64,000 nucleotides of DNA from an uncultured Bacilli bacterium (GTDB taxonomy: Bacteria > Bacillota_I > Bacilli_A > RF39 > UBA660), in assembly GCA_934130175.1 (NCBI GenBank), contig CAKOXP010000008.1, positions 3,710 through 67,709 on the forward strand, given 5' to 3'. The position numbers and the translations under genes were made by a program. The first letter of the stretch is position 1; every line of letters starts with the position of its first letter. The notes under the pieces are model-generated. The model was not told the origin of the DNA. It did no database searches and saw nothing but the letters and a program-made list of their open reading frames with translations. This document shows positions 15,823 through 24,957 of this stretch, piece by piece.

Positions 15823-16986
15823 ATGGCTGTTGGAGTGATTGCTGAATATAATCCCTTTCATAATGGACATATGTATCATTTAAAAAAAATCAAAGAAATG
15901 TTTCCTAACGAAGAAATTGTTGCGGTAATTTCTTCTTCTTTCACACAAAGAGGAGAACCTTCTATCATTAATAAATGGGATAAAACTGATATTTGCTTAA
16001 AAGCTGGTATTGACCTAGTAATAGAACTACCCTATGTATTTTCTACTGAAAGTGCTGACTATTTCAGTTATGGTGCTTTAACTATTTTAGAAAAACTAGG
16101 TGTTGATAAATTTGTTTTTGGAAGTGAAACTAATGATATTGATATCTTTGAAAAAATTGTTGATATAGAACTTAATAATGAAGATTTTGATAAGCTTGTA
16201 AAGATATATTTAAAATTTGGTAACAATTATCCTACTGCTCTATCTTTAGCACTGAAAGATTTAGATGGAGAAGTTTTAACTTTACCGAATGATTTACTTG
16301 GAATTAGTTATGTAAAGATAATTAAAGAGAATAATTACAAGATAAAGCCCTTCTGTATTAAAAGAACAAGTGATTATAATAGTCTTAGTATTGATAATAA
16401 TATTAGTAGTGCTACTGCTATTAGAAAGGCCTTAGAAGAAAAGAAAGATGTTAGTTCTTTGGTTCCAGACTTTGTTTTAGAAAAATTTAGTGAACTTCAT
16501 TTTAAAGAAGATTATTTTAAATTTTTAAAATATAAGATCATGTTAGATGATAATCTGGAAAGATATCAAACTGTCGATGAAGGATTAGGTTTTAAGTTAA
16601 AAAAAGAGATAATTTCTTCTACTAGTTACGATGAATTAATTGAAAAAATAAAATCAAAAAGATATACTCAAAATAGAATCAATAGAATGCTTAATCATAT
16701 TCTATGTAATTTTACTAAAGAAAAAAAATCTAAGTGTCAAGATTTAGAATATATTAGAGTACTTGGATTTAATGATAAAGGACAAATGTTTATTAATAAA
16801 AACAAAAAGAAATGTGACCTTCCTATTATTTCTAACTTTTCTAAAAATAAATCAATAATGATGGAACAAGAATTTATCGCAACCTTAGTCTACGCATCTA
16901 TTTTAGATGAAAAAAGAAAAAAAGAACTAATAGAAAAAGAATATAAATACCACCCAAAATATAAGGAGAAGATGAATAATGAATAA
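15823..16986 (+). CDS. tmcAL: tRNA(Met) cytidine acetate ligase TmcAL
   Basis: Enzyme that makes N4-acetylcytidine at the wobble base of elongator tRNA-Met from acetate and ATP (formerly YlbM), 387 aa. The nucleotidyltransferase start GVIAEYNPFHNGHMYHL, with the HxGH-type motif HNGH, and SSSFTQRGEPSIINKWDKT are diagnostic. AGAGGTGG precedes the ATG. Divergent from yceD-rpmF, a grouping known in Bacillus as ylbM-ylbN-rpmF. It overlaps gmk by 8 bp, so the two are co-translated. Confidence 0.94.
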   Translation: MAVGVIAEYNPFHNGHMYHLKKIKEMFPNEEIVAVISSSFTQRGEPSIINKWDKTDICLKAGIDLVIELPYVFSTESADYFSYGALTILEKLGVDKFVFGSETNDIDIFEKIVDIELNNEDFDKLVKIYLKFGNNYPTALSLALKDLDGEVLTLPNDLLGISYVKIIKENNYKIKPFCIKRTSDYNSLSIDNNISSATAIRKALEEKKDVSSLVPDFVLEKFSELHFKEDYFKFLKYKIMLDDNLERYQTVDEGLGFKLKKEIISSTSYDELIEKIKSKRYTQNRINRMLNHILCNFTKEKKSKCQDLEYIRVLGFNDKGQMFINKNKKKCDLPIISNFSKNKSIMMEQEFIATLVYASILDEKRKKELIEKEYKYHPKYKEKMNNE

Positions 16987-17644
16987 AATAAAAACACACG
17001 GACAATTAATAGTTATATCAGGACCTAGCGGTTGTGGGAAAGATACAGTTGTTAAGGAAGTGCTAAAAACAAATCCAAATGCTTGGTTATCTGTTTCTTG
17101 TACAAGTAGAAAACCTCGTCCTGGAGAAGTTAACGGAAAAGATTATTTCTTTTTATCAAGAGATGAATTTGAAAAAAAGATTGCTGATGGAGACTTACTT
17201 GAATATGCTGAATACGCCGAAAACTATTATGGAACACCTAAAGATATTATCGTTGAAAAAATTAATCAGGGTATTGACGTCATTTTAGTTATTGAAATTC
17301 AAGGTGCTTTAAAGATAAAAGAAATTTTAAAAGAAACTATTTTCGTGTTTATCCTTCCACCTACTATTAAAGAATTAAGAAGACGACTAGAAGGAAGAAA
17401 AACAGAGACAAAAGAAGTAATGATGAAACGATTTAAAACAGCTTATAGAGAAATAAATGAAGTTAATAAATACAACTATGTTGTTATTAATGATATTGTT
17501 GAAGAAGCTGCTAAGAAAGTTAATGCTATAATTGCTTCTGAAAAATGTCGTGTTGATCGTATTGAAGAAACATTTTTATCTTCCCTTGAGGAAGAAATTC
17601 ACGAGCTACTAATTAGTGAAAATGAGACAATAGATATAAAATAA
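16979..17644 (+). CDS. gmk: Guanylate kinase
   Basis: Converts GMP to GDP with ATP; 221 aa, slightly longer than usual because of a C-terminal acidic tail. Motifs visible: P-loop ISGPSGCGKDT near residues 13-23, SVSCTSRKPRPGEVNGKDYFF near 37-57 for GMP binding, and RRRLEGRKTETKEVMMKR, the lid. A second short SD, AAGGAG, lies inside the end of tmcAL. A hairpin with T run follows at 17657-17687, but it has a mismatch and is weaker than others here. Confidence 0.95.
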   Translation: MNKIKTHGQLIVISGPSGCGKDTVVKEVLKTNPNAWLSVSCTSRKPRPGEVNGKDYFFLSRDEFEKKIADGDLLEYAEYAENYYGTPKDIIVEKINQGIDVILVIEIQGALKIKEILKETIFVFILPPTIKELRRRLEGRKTETKEVMMKRFKTAYREINEVNKYNYVVINDIVEEAAKKVNAIIASEKCRVDRIEETFLSSLEEEIHELLISENETIDIK

Positions 17645-17705
17645 TGCAAGTATAAAAGCCAAGGAAATCAAATCTTGACTTTTTTTGATGCTTCTTTAGC
17701 CAAAA

Positions 17706-17734
17706 TAAAGAGATTGAAAAATTCAATCTCTTTA
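17706..17734. terminator. Bidirectional terminator between gmk and pyk
   Basis: AAAGAGATTGAA/TTCAATCTCTTT perfect 12-bp stem with a 3-nt loop; serves pyk on the minus strand and backs up gmk on the plus strand. Confidence 0.85.
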
Positions 17735-17746
17735 TAATTACTTTTA

Positions 17747-19156
17747 TTAGTCGATAACTTCTATTTTCATTAAGTTAGTTGTTCTATTTTCATCTGTATT
17801 AGGGAAACCACCAGTAATAATTAATTTGTCCCCTTCTTCAAGATCCATAAACTCTTTAGCTCTTTCAACACTTAAATTTAATACTTCATCTGTTGAATTG
17901 CAAATTTTAAGATCTGCTGGATATACTCCCCAATTAAGAGCTAATCTACGTCCTGTCTTTTCATCTGGACATAAAGCTAAGATTGGAGCTTTTGGTTTTA
18001 AATTACTAATGATAGCAGCAGTTTTTCCACTAATTGTTGCAGCACAGATTAACTTAGCACCTAAACGATTAGAACTTTCTACAACACCTTCAGCGATTGC
18101 TCCTGGAACAGTATTAACTTCTCTTCCAGTAATATAATCAAATTCTGCATACTTTTCAGCAACTTCACAAATATTTGCCATAGCTCTTACTGTTTCAACT
18201 GGATGTTTACCAACTGTAGTTTCACCACTTAACATAACTGCATCAGTTCCATCTAATACTGCATTAGCGATATCAGATGTTTCAGCTCTTTTTGGACGAC
18301 TATTTTCCATCATTGTTTCAAGCATTTCAGTAGCAGTAATAACTACTTTACCCATTTCACGACAGATTCTAATCATTAATTTTTGAGCATGTGGAACTTC
18401 TTCACTTGGGATTTCTGTTCCTAAGTCTCCTCTACCAATCATAACACCATCAGATACTGTTAAGATATCTCTTAAATTATCGATACCAATTTGGTTTTCA
18501 ATTTTACAAATAATTTTCATATCTTCACGATGATATTCTTTTAAGATTTCTTTTACTTCTAATACATTTTGCTTTGTAGAAACAAATGAAATAGCTAAGA
18601 ATTCTCCACCATGTTCACAAGCATAAATAATATCTTGTCTATCAACATCACTAATATATGGAATATTTAATGCTTTACCAGGAACACTCATACTCTTACG
18701 ATTACCTAATGTTCCACCATTAATTATTTTACATGTAACTCCATCTTCTTCAACTGATGTTACTTCAACTTTCATTTTAGCATTTTCAAGTAAAACAGTA
18801 TCACCAACTTCTAAATCACTAAGTGCTTCTGGATGATTAACTGTAAATCTTTCTTGATTACCTAAAACATCTTCTTTTACAATACGAATTGTATTACCTG
18901 GAATTAATTCAATTGAATCATTTTCTAAAACACCACTACGGAATTCAGGTCCTTTAGTATCCCATAAAAGAGCTACTGATTTTCCAGTAAGTTTTCTTAC
19001 CTTACGAACTGAGTCTACTACTTTAACTCTTTCTTCCATAGTTGCATGAGAAAAGTTAATTCTTGCAACATTCATTCCAGCTTCAACCATTTCTTTCATG
19101 ACTTCAACGTCACTACTTGATGGTCCAATACTACAAACAATTTTTGTCTTTTTCAT
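17747..19156 (-). CDS. pyk: Pyruvate kinase
   Basis: Last enzyme of glycolysis, PEP + ADP to pyruvate + ATP; 469 aa from ATG at 19156. The start MKKTKIVCSIGPSS is the family N-terminus and AGGAGGAG precedes it; the frame runs on upstream to 19306 but that part overlaps mutM and is not translated in my view. Visible motifs: NVARINFSHA, KIENQIGIDNLRDIL, GVMIGRGDLGTEIP and TATEMLETM. The extra C-terminal PEP-utiliser domain found in some Bacillus enzymes is absent, so this is the short form. Confidence 0.96.
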   Translation of the reverse strand: MKKTKIVCSIGPSSSDVEVMKEMVEAGMNVARINFSHATMEERVKVVDSVRKVRKLTGKSVALLWDTKGPEFRSGVLENDSIELIPGNTIRIVKEDVLGNQERFTVNHPEALSDLEVGDTVLLENAKMKVEVTSVEEDGVTCKIINGGTLGNRKSMSVPGKALNIPYISDVDRQDIIYACEHGGEFLAISFVSTKQNVLEVKEILKEYHREDMKIICKIENQIGIDNLRDILTVSDGVMIGRGDLGTEIPSEEVPHAQKLMIRICREMGKVVITATEMLETMMENSRPKRAETSDIANAVLDGTDAVMLSGETTVGKHPVETVRAMANICEVAEKYAEFDYITGREVNTVPGAIAEGVVESSNRLGAKLICAATISGKTAAIISNLKPKAPILALCPDEKTGRRLALNWGVYPADLKICNSTDEVLNLSVERAKEFMDLEEGDKLIITGGFPNTDENRTTNLMKIEVID

Positions 19157-19202
19157 ATTACTTCTCCTCCTAAACTCACTTACCAAATATACCACAAAAC
19201 AA

Positions 19203-19232
19203 TAAAAAAAACAACTATTTAGAGTTGTTTTT
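19203..19232 (-). terminator. Terminator of polA-mutM
   Basis: AAAACAACT/AGTTGTTTT stem with 6-nt loop and eight T residues on the minus strand. It separates mutM from pyk. Confidence 0.87.
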
Positions 19233-19265
19233 ACTATATTTAACAGTGTTTTAGAAAGCTTTACT

Positions 19266-20087
19266 TTATTTTTGACACTTACTACAGAAATATGTTGAAC
19301 GACCATTTATTTTTATGACATCTATCTTATTACCACAATTAGGACAGTTAGCATTTTTCTTTCCATGAACAGCAAGCTCATTTTGAAACAAGCCATGCAC
19401 TCCTTCACTAGAAGTAAAGCTTTTTATAGTAGTACCACCTAATTTAATTGCTTTTTCTAAAATAATTTTTGTATTATCAATTATTTTTTGACATTCATCA
19501 ACAGTAATAGTTTTTGATTTTCTTCTAGGATCAATCCTACTTGCAAACAAAATTTCATCATCATAAATATTTCCTATTCCTGTAATAATAGTCTGATCTA
19601 ATAAACTTGTCTTAATTGGAATAGATTTTGTACTTAATTTATCACATAAATATGTAGCAGTTAGATTTTTATCATTATACTCATATCCCATATCTTTTAA
19701 TGGAACTTGATTTAAATAATTATTTTTATCAAGTAAATACATTTTTCCAAATTTTCTAACATCGTGAAAACGCATTTCAATATCATCATCGAGTAAAAAG
19801 ACTACATGTTCATGTTTGTTTAAAGTATCGCCCTTTTTCCTAAAGGTAAATTTTCCTTCCATACGTAGGTGAATTAATAAAACATAATCATCTAAAATAA
19901 AGACTAACCACTTACCTCTTGTTGTTATATCATGAATAGTTTGATTTTTGATTTTTTTAGTAAACTCTTTGGCACTAGGAGATGATATTATATTATCCCA
20001 ATAAACAGAAACATCTTTTATTGTCATTTCTAAAACTTTTTGTTTTAGTGCTTTTACTACTGTGATTACTTCTGGTTTTTCTGGCAT
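19266..20087 (-). CDS. mutM: Formamidopyrimidine-DNA glycosylase
   Basis: Base-excision repair enzyme removing 8-oxoguanine and Fapy lesions, 273 aa. Initiator Met then Pro at position 2 (the catalytic nucleophile) and Glu3 are present in MPEKPEVITVV, a slight change from the usual MPELPEVET. The H2TH region shows LLDQTIITGIGNIYDDEILF, and the C-terminal zinc finger has CPNCG...CSKC. AGGAGGTAGTATAAT precedes the ATG. It lies 17 bp after polA, forming a repair operon in the same order as in Bacillus. Confidence 0.95.
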   Translation of the reverse strand: MPEKPEVITVVKALKQKVLEMTIKDVSVYWDNIISSPSAKEFTKKIKNQTIHDITTRGKWLVFILDDYVLLIHLRMEGKFTFRKKGDTLNKHEHVVFLLDDDIEMRFHDVRKFGKMYLLDKNNYLNQVPLKDMGYEYNDKNLTATYLCDKLSTKSIPIKTSLLDQTIITGIGNIYDDEILFASRIDPRRKSKTITVDECQKIIDNTKIILEKAIKLGGTTIKSFTSSEGVHGLFQNELAVHGKKNANCPNCGNKIDVIKINGRSTYFCSKCQK

Positions 20088-20104
20088 ATTATACTACCTC
20101 CTTC

Positions 20105-22729
20105 TTATTTTGCTTCATACCAATTAGAACCTGTTTCAATATCAACAACTAATGGAACATCTAATTTATAGGTGTTTTCCATAATATCTTTAACAATTTT
20201 CCTAACTGTTTCAGCCTCATCGTTTAAAACATTAAACACAAGTTCATCGTGTACTTGAATTAACATTTTACTCTTTAAACCTTGTTTTTTAAACTCATCA
20301 TAAATCTCTACCATAGCTTTCTTTAAAATATCCGCTGCGGTACCCTGGATTGGAGTATTTAATGCTATTCTCTCTCCGGCACTACGAACCATATAGTTTT
20401 TATTTTGTAATTCTTCAATTACTCTTTTACGATTCATAAGTGTTTTTACATATCCATTTTTATATGCATCTTGTTTTTCTTTATCCATATATTCCTTAAT
20501 ACCTGGATAAGTCTCTAGGTAATTATCAATAAATTCTTTAGCCGTTTTTATATCAATTCCTAAATCTTCACTTAATCCAAAGCTACTTATTCCATATAAA
20601 ATTCCAAAGTTAACTGCTTTTGCTGTTCTTCGCATATCTTTAGTAACATCCTCGATTGGAACATGGAAGATATCTGATGCAGTTTTAGCATGAATATCTT
20701 GATTGTTTTTGAAAGCTTCGATTAAGTTTGAAGCATCTGATAGTGACGAAAAAATTCTAAGTTCTACTTGAGAATAATCACTAGATAAAATAATAGAATC
20801 ATCATCAGGAATAAAAGCTTTTCTAATCAATCTAGAATATTCTGCTCGTGCTGGGATATTTTGTAAATTAGGATTGATACTAGAAAGTCTTCCTGTTCTA
20901 GTTAAAGTTTGTGTAAATATTGTATGAATTCTTCCATCTTCTCTTATTTCATTTTTAAGTCCTACTGCATAGTTTGTATATAATTTTATTAGTGTTCTAT
21001 ATTCCAATATCTTGTTTACAATAGGATGAGCATCTTTAATTTTTTCTAAAATTTCTTTATTAGTTAGATATTGATATCTTTTATTAGCAGAATTATTTCT
21101 TTTAGGATATTTTATGCCTAACTTTTCAAACAAAACTTCTCCTAATTGTTTTGGAGACATGATATTAAATTCATATCCTGCATCTAAATAAATTGCCTGT
21201 TCCATATCATTTATATGTTTTTCTAAGTCTTTAGCAACTTCATCTAAATATTCTGAATCAACCTTTATACCGGTTAATTCCATATCTGCTAGTACTCTAG
21301 CTAAAGGCATTTCTATATCTTCAAATAGACTTTTTTCTTCTTCTTTTTCTAACTCTTCTTCTAATTTATCGTGTGTTTCGTAAATGAATTTAGCTTTTTC
21401 TATACATAAAGTTTTTATTTTTTCTTCTTCTACTTCTTTTCTTCTTTTATCAGTTCCATAAGACTCTTCATATGACTCAATATCATAGTCTAACTCTTTT
21501 GCTAAATAACTGATATCATCTTTAACATTATAATTTAAAAGATAAGCTGCTATCATTGTATCAAAAATAGTATTTTTTTCTTTAATCCCTACGTTATTAA
21601 ATAAAACTATATTTTTCTTTAAATCATAGGTGTACTTGTTATAAATTGATGAAAATATTTCTTTGTATTTTTCTAAAGATTCCTTATTTATGAAATATCC
21701 ATAATCTCCATCATAAATTCCTATTCCAATGATATTTGCCTTACTATATATTGTGCCATCCATTTCAATATAATAAGAAAAATCACGGTCTTTTGAAAAG
21801 TCATTTATATCTTTTATTTCTAATGTTTTTACCTTTTTTTCTTCTTTTTCTTCATTTTTTAAATCTAGAGTTGGTAATTTTCTAAGTAATGAGTTAAATT
21901 CAAATTCTTGTAACAAACTAATATATTCTTCTAAATTTAGACCATTATATTTTAAATCTTCCAAAGAAAAGTCAAGTGGTACTTCTCTATAAATTGTAGC
22001 CATTTCATAACTCATATAAGCTTTATCTTTATCATTTATAAGTTTTTCTTTTGTCTTACCAGTAACGCTATCTATATTTTCATATAAGTTATCTAAACTC
22101 TTATATTTGGTAAGTAGATTAATAGCTGTTTTTTCACCTATTCCTTTTACACCAGGAATATTATCACTAGCATCTCCCATTAATGCTTTTAAATCTATCA
22201 TTTTGATAGGTTCTACCCCATAGGTATTCATAAATTCTTGTGTATCCATTCTAACAAAGCCACTAGTCTTTAAAAGTTTTACATCCACTTCATCACTTAT
22301 TAATTGAAGCAAGTCTTTATCACTACTTATAATAGTTGCGATAAACTGATCTTCTTCATCAACAATTCTTGAAACAGTACCAATAATATCATCTGCTTCA
22401 TAATTATCTATTTCAAAGTGTTTAATTCCCATTGCATCCAAAATTTCTTTAGCTTTAGGAAATTGCTCTTTTAACTCTTCTGGAGTTGCATTACGTCCTC
22501 CCTTATAAAAGTCATATTTATTATGTCTAAAGGATTTTCCTTTATCGAATGCTACTAAAATATAATTAGGTTCTTCTTCTTTAATGATTTTATTCATCAT
22601 ATTAATAAAACCATATAAAGCATTAGTAGGAAATCCTTTAGAATTTCTCATAATAACACCTTGATAAGCAGTTGCAAAATAACTTCTAAATAATAAATTA
22701 TTACCATCCACCAAGATTAATTTTTTCAT
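20105..22729 (-). CDS. polA: DNA polymerase I
   Basis: Repair and Okazaki-fragment polymerase, 874 aa. The N-terminal 5'-3' exonuclease (about residues 1-290) has LVDGNNLLFRSYFA and GDASDNIPGVKGIGEKTA. The middle domain (about 300-470) keeps the fold outline with FDTMIAAYLLN but has no acidic DxE motif at its start, so proofreading is probably lost, as in Taq and Bacillus enzymes. The polymerase domain has DYSQVELR near 653, RRTAKAVNFGILYG and QVHDELVF near 828. It is first in an operon with mutM. Confidence 0.96.
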   Translation of the reverse strand: MKKLILVDGNNLLFRSYFATAYQGVIMRNSKGFPTNALYGFINMMNKIIKEEEPNYILVAFDKGKSFRHNKYDFYKGGRNATPEELKEQFPKAKEILDAMGIKHFEIDNYEADDIIGTVSRIVDEEDQFIATIISSDKDLLQLISDEVDVKLLKTSGFVRMDTQEFMNTYGVEPIKMIDLKALMGDASDNIPGVKGIGEKTAINLLTKYKSLDNLYENIDSVTGKTKEKLINDKDKAYMSYEMATIYREVPLDFSLEDLKYNGLNLEEYISLLQEFEFNSLLRKLPTLDLKNEEKEEKKVKTLEIKDINDFSKDRDFSYYIEMDGTIYSKANIIGIGIYDGDYGYFINKESLEKYKEIFSSIYNKYTYDLKKNIVLFNNVGIKEKNTIFDTMIAAYLLNYNVKDDISYLAKELDYDIESYEESYGTDKRRKEVEEEKIKTLCIEKAKFIYETHDKLEEELEKEEEKSLFEDIEMPLARVLADMELTGIKVDSEYLDEVAKDLEKHINDMEQAIYLDAGYEFNIMSPKQLGEVLFEKLGIKYPKRNNSANKRYQYLTNKEILEKIKDAHPIVNKILEYRTLIKLYTNYAVGLKNEIREDGRIHTIFTQTLTRTGRLSSINPNLQNIPARAEYSRLIRKAFIPDDDSIILSSDYSQVELRIFSSLSDASNLIEAFKNNQDIHAKTASDIFHVPIEDVTKDMRRTAKAVNFGILYGISSFGLSEDLGIDIKTAKEFIDNYLETYPGIKEYMDKEKQDAYKNGYVKTLMNRKRVIEELQNKNYMVRSAGERIALNTPIQGTAADILKKAMVEIYDEFKKQGLKSKMLIQVHDELVFNVLNDEAETVRKIVKDIMENTYKLDVPLVVDIETGSNWYEAK

Positions 22730-22772
22730 ATTACATCACCTAAAGTACATTATATCATACTTTTTGTGAAAC

Positions 22773-22922
22773 TTATCTTGCTAATTTAATAGTAAGTGCT
22801 TGATTTGTATTTGTACTTGCATGATCTAGTTCAGTAACTCTATTAGATATTAATAAAGTTGATGCTATAGCCATCAAATATATAAATGTTACAAACATAC
22901 CTTTCTTTACTATTTCCATCAT
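22773..22922 (-). CDS. 49-aa membrane peptide divergent from lexA, candidate SOS division inhibitor
   Basis: Small ORF MMEIVKKGMFVTFIYLMA... ending QALTIKLAR. Lys-Lys at residues 6-7, then one TM helix (about 9-26), then a short polar tail. AAAGGAG lies upstream with ideal spacing. A strong minus-strand promoter carries a LexA-like box in its spacer. In Bacillus the gene divergent from lexA is yneA, an SOS-induced membrane inhibitor of division; this ORF holds that position but is half the size and lacks a LysM domain. The role is inferred from position and regulation only. No homology is claimed. Confidence 0.68.
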   Translation of the reverse strand: MMEIVKKGMFVTFIYLMAIASTLLISNRVTELDHASTNTNQALTIKLAR

Positions 22923-22952
22923 TTTAATCCTCTCCTTTCTCTTGACAATTTA

Positions 22953-22981
22953 AGTATACATCATACACTTGTTCGTGTCAA
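22953..22981 (-). promoter_or_regulatory. Promoter with LexA-like box for the 49-aa ORF
   Basis: TTGACA (complement of 22976-22981), 17-bp spacer, TATACT (complement of 22953-22958). The spacer contains CGAACAAGTGTATG (22962-22975), close to the Gram-positive LexA box and to the boxes at 10.97, 11.32 and 11.67 kb. Confidence 0.75.
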
Positions 22982-22990
22982 TGATATTTT

Positions 22991-23030
22991 AAAACATTTG
23001 TTTGACAATTTACACTATTAATGTTAAACT
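22991..23030 (+). promoter_or_regulatory. lexA promoter with second LexA-like box
   Basis: TTGACA at 23002-23007 and TAAACT at 23025-23030, 17-bp spacer. AAAACATTTGTTTG (22991-23004) overlaps the -35 and resembles an AAC-N4-GTT LexA site, consistent with autoregulation. GGAGGG at 23041 is the SD. Confidence 0.65.
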
Positions 23031-23051
23031 AAAGTTACAAGGAGGGATTGT

Positions 23052-23669
23052 ATGGAAAAGTTAACTGAAAAACAAGAATATATTTTACAGATTCTGAAAC
23101 AATTAAAAGCTAAAAATGGTTATGCCCCTACTGTTAGAGAAATTGGTGCTGCTGCTAATTTACATTCACCAGCAACTATTCATTTTCATCTAAAAAAACT
23201 TGAAGAAAAAGGATTCATCAAAAAAGATACAAGTAAAAATAGAACTATTGAGATATTAGTTCCAAATGAATTTGAAGAAACTAATGAAAATATTGTTGAG
23301 GTTCCATTACTTGGAAAAGTTACAGCTGGTACTCCAATAGAAGCCATAGAAACACCTGATGAATATTTTTCATTACCGGCTAATTTGGTTACTAATAAAA
23401 AGGAAGTTTTCACCTTAAAAGTAAGTGGAGAATCCATGATTAATGTTGGAATCTATGATGGAGATATCTTAATTGTAGAAAGACAAAATACTGCTAAAAA
23501 TGGTGACACAGTAGTTGCTATGAATAAGGATAATGAAGCAACAGTTAAAACATTCTATAAAGAAAATGGACATTTTAGATTACAGCCTGAAAATGATACA
23601 ATGGATCCTATCATTCTTGATCAAGTTACGATATTAGGTAAAGCTGTTGGATTATACAGAAAATTTTAA
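23052..23669 (+). CDS. lexA: SOS repressor LexA
   Basis: Repressor of the SOS regulon, 205 aa. The N-terminal winged helix (residues 1-68) has LTEKQEYILQIL, PTVREIGAAANL and LKKLEEKGFIKK. The self-cleavage bond Ala-Gly is in KVTAGTP near residue 91. The catalytic Ser is in SGESM near 126 and the Lys in ATVKTF near 164. All active-site elements are intact, so RecA-stimulated cleavage should occur. It controls, by inference, the divergent 49-aa ORF and the three toxin-like cassettes in this window. Confidence 0.96.
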   Translation: MEKLTEKQEYILQILKQLKAKNGYAPTVREIGAAANLHSPATIHFHLKKLEEKGFIKKDTSKNRTIEILVPNEFEETNENIVEVPLLGKVTAGTPIEAIETPDEYFSLPANLVTNKKEVFTLKVSGESMINVGIYDGDILIVERQNTAKNGDTVVAMNKDNEATVKTFYKENGHFRLQPENDTMDPIILDQVTILGKAVGLYRKF

Positions 23670-23680
23670 TAAAAAAATAA

Positions 23681-23711
23681 AAAATGCTGATATTAAGTCA
23701 GCGTTTTTTTA
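23681..23711. terminator. Terminator between lexA and the pilin-like gene
   Basis: AATGCTGA/TCAGCGTT hairpin with seven T residues for lexA; the A-rich 5' flank gives a T run on the other strand for the convergent gene. Confidence 0.78.
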
Positions 23712-24923
23712 TGGCATTGTGTATGAAAATCCAAATACGTATGTTGAACCTGCATATATATGAGTAGTGTAAGTTTTTCCTCTTTCGTTATTATGATTTG
23801 AAGCATATATTCTTCCAAACTTATAACTACCATATCTATTTGAATAATCTGTAGCACTATACAATTTTAAATCATCTTGACCATTGGCATTCGACCAAGT
23901 TGGAAAACTTGTTATATCAGATCTTCCAAATACAGCAACCTCTACATCGCCAGGACCAAATTCATAATATCTGTAAACGACTCCTGATATTGGAAATTCA
24001 TCAATTTTATCCTTATAACTAACTAGATTACCACCTTGATTATTTAATATTGGATAACCAGTACGCGTAGCTTTGATTGTATTGTTAATCAAATAAGTAT
24101 AACTATTATTTCTATTTAAAACAGCATAAAAACCAGAATTAGAAGTTATTTGTATAGTCATATTCTCGATATTAGCTTTTGCTGAATCATCTGTTCCTAA
24201 AGTACTATTATTAACAAAACCATATCCCGTTGATTCTATGGTTCCACCTTCTGTTTTTATTCTTCCACCTTCATCATTATATAGTGCAGTCCCGTCTGTT
24301 CCTTCTTTTGTCAATTTTATGTTAGCTTTTTTGATATTTAAAGACCCCTTATTTCTGATTGTCCATCCTATAGTGTTAGAAAAATTACCATTTTCAATGG
24401 TACATCTTCCATCACTATCATTAAATAATGAATTACTACTACTACCAGAGTAAGTATATGTACCATCTGTTATAGTAAGCTCACCATTATTATAAATTGT
24501 AGGTTCAGAACCATTGCAATCAATACTGCCGTTGCTTATCTTGACTTTTGAACCAGATGCAATCGAAATACATCCATTAATTTTCTTACCACTAAGATTA
24601 ATTTCTGCTATATTCTTACCAATATTTATTGTATTAGTTTCTGTTATATCACTTTGTACAATGATTTTAGAACCTTCAGGAGCATCTGCTACAGCATCAC
24701 CTATTGATTCATAGTGTCTTTTTGTTGAATAAGGAGTTTGAACTGTAACAGGAGTTGTTATATTTTTTTCTAGTTCATCAACTACAGTTTGTGTAAATTC
24801 TTTACTATTTTTACGATTAAAAGCCATTATACTTATAATCATTCCCATAACCAAAACGATTACTATAAGTAATCCATAAAGCATTGTAGAAACCGCAAAT
24901 CCCTTATTATTCATTTTTTTCAT
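23709..24923 (-). CDS. Prepilin-like, beta-helix surface protein
   Basis: Protein of 404 aa. The N-terminus MKKMNNKGF-AVSTMLYGLLIVIVLVMG resembles a class III/type IV prepilin signal: a short charged leader, KGF cleavage context, then a long hydrophobic helix, but Glu5 of true pilins is missing. The middle (about residues 65-260) has repeats of NNGELTITDGTY, GRCTIENGNF and NKGSLNIKKANI, the pattern of a right-handed parallel beta-helix. The C-terminal part (WSNANGQDDLKLY) is unassigned. ATG at 24923 is chosen because AAGGA lies 11 nt upstream. It stands alone, convergent with lexA. Probably surface-anchored; no pilus machinery is seen in the window. Confidence 0.72.
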   Translation of the reverse strand: MKKMNNKGFAVSTMLYGLLIVIVLVMGMIISIMAFNRKNSKEFTQTVVDELEKNITTPVTVQTPYSTKRHYESIGDAVADAPEGSKIIVQSDITETNTINIGKNIAEINLSGKKINGCISIASGSKVKISNGSIDCNGSEPTIYNNGELTITDGTYTYSGSSSNSLFNDSDGRCTIENGNFSNTIGWTIRNKGSLNIKKANIKLTKEGTDGTALYNDEGGRIKTEGGTIESTGYGFVNNSTLGTDDSAKANIENMTIQITSNSGFYAVLNRNNSYTYLINNTIKATRTGYPILNNQGGNLVSYKDKIDEFPISGVVYRYYEFGPGDVEVAVFGRSDITSFPTWSNANGQDDLKLYSATDYSNRYGSYKFGRIYASNHNNERGKTYTTHIYAGSTYVFGFSYTMP

Positions 24924-24957
24924 TATTGTCACAATCCTTATTATTAATATAATAATA

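Noticed and set aside
17747..19306. N-terminal extension of pyruvate kinase
   Set aside because: The extra 50 residues lack an SD and overlap mutM and its terminator; the conserved start MKKTKIVCSIGPSS has AGGAGG upstream.
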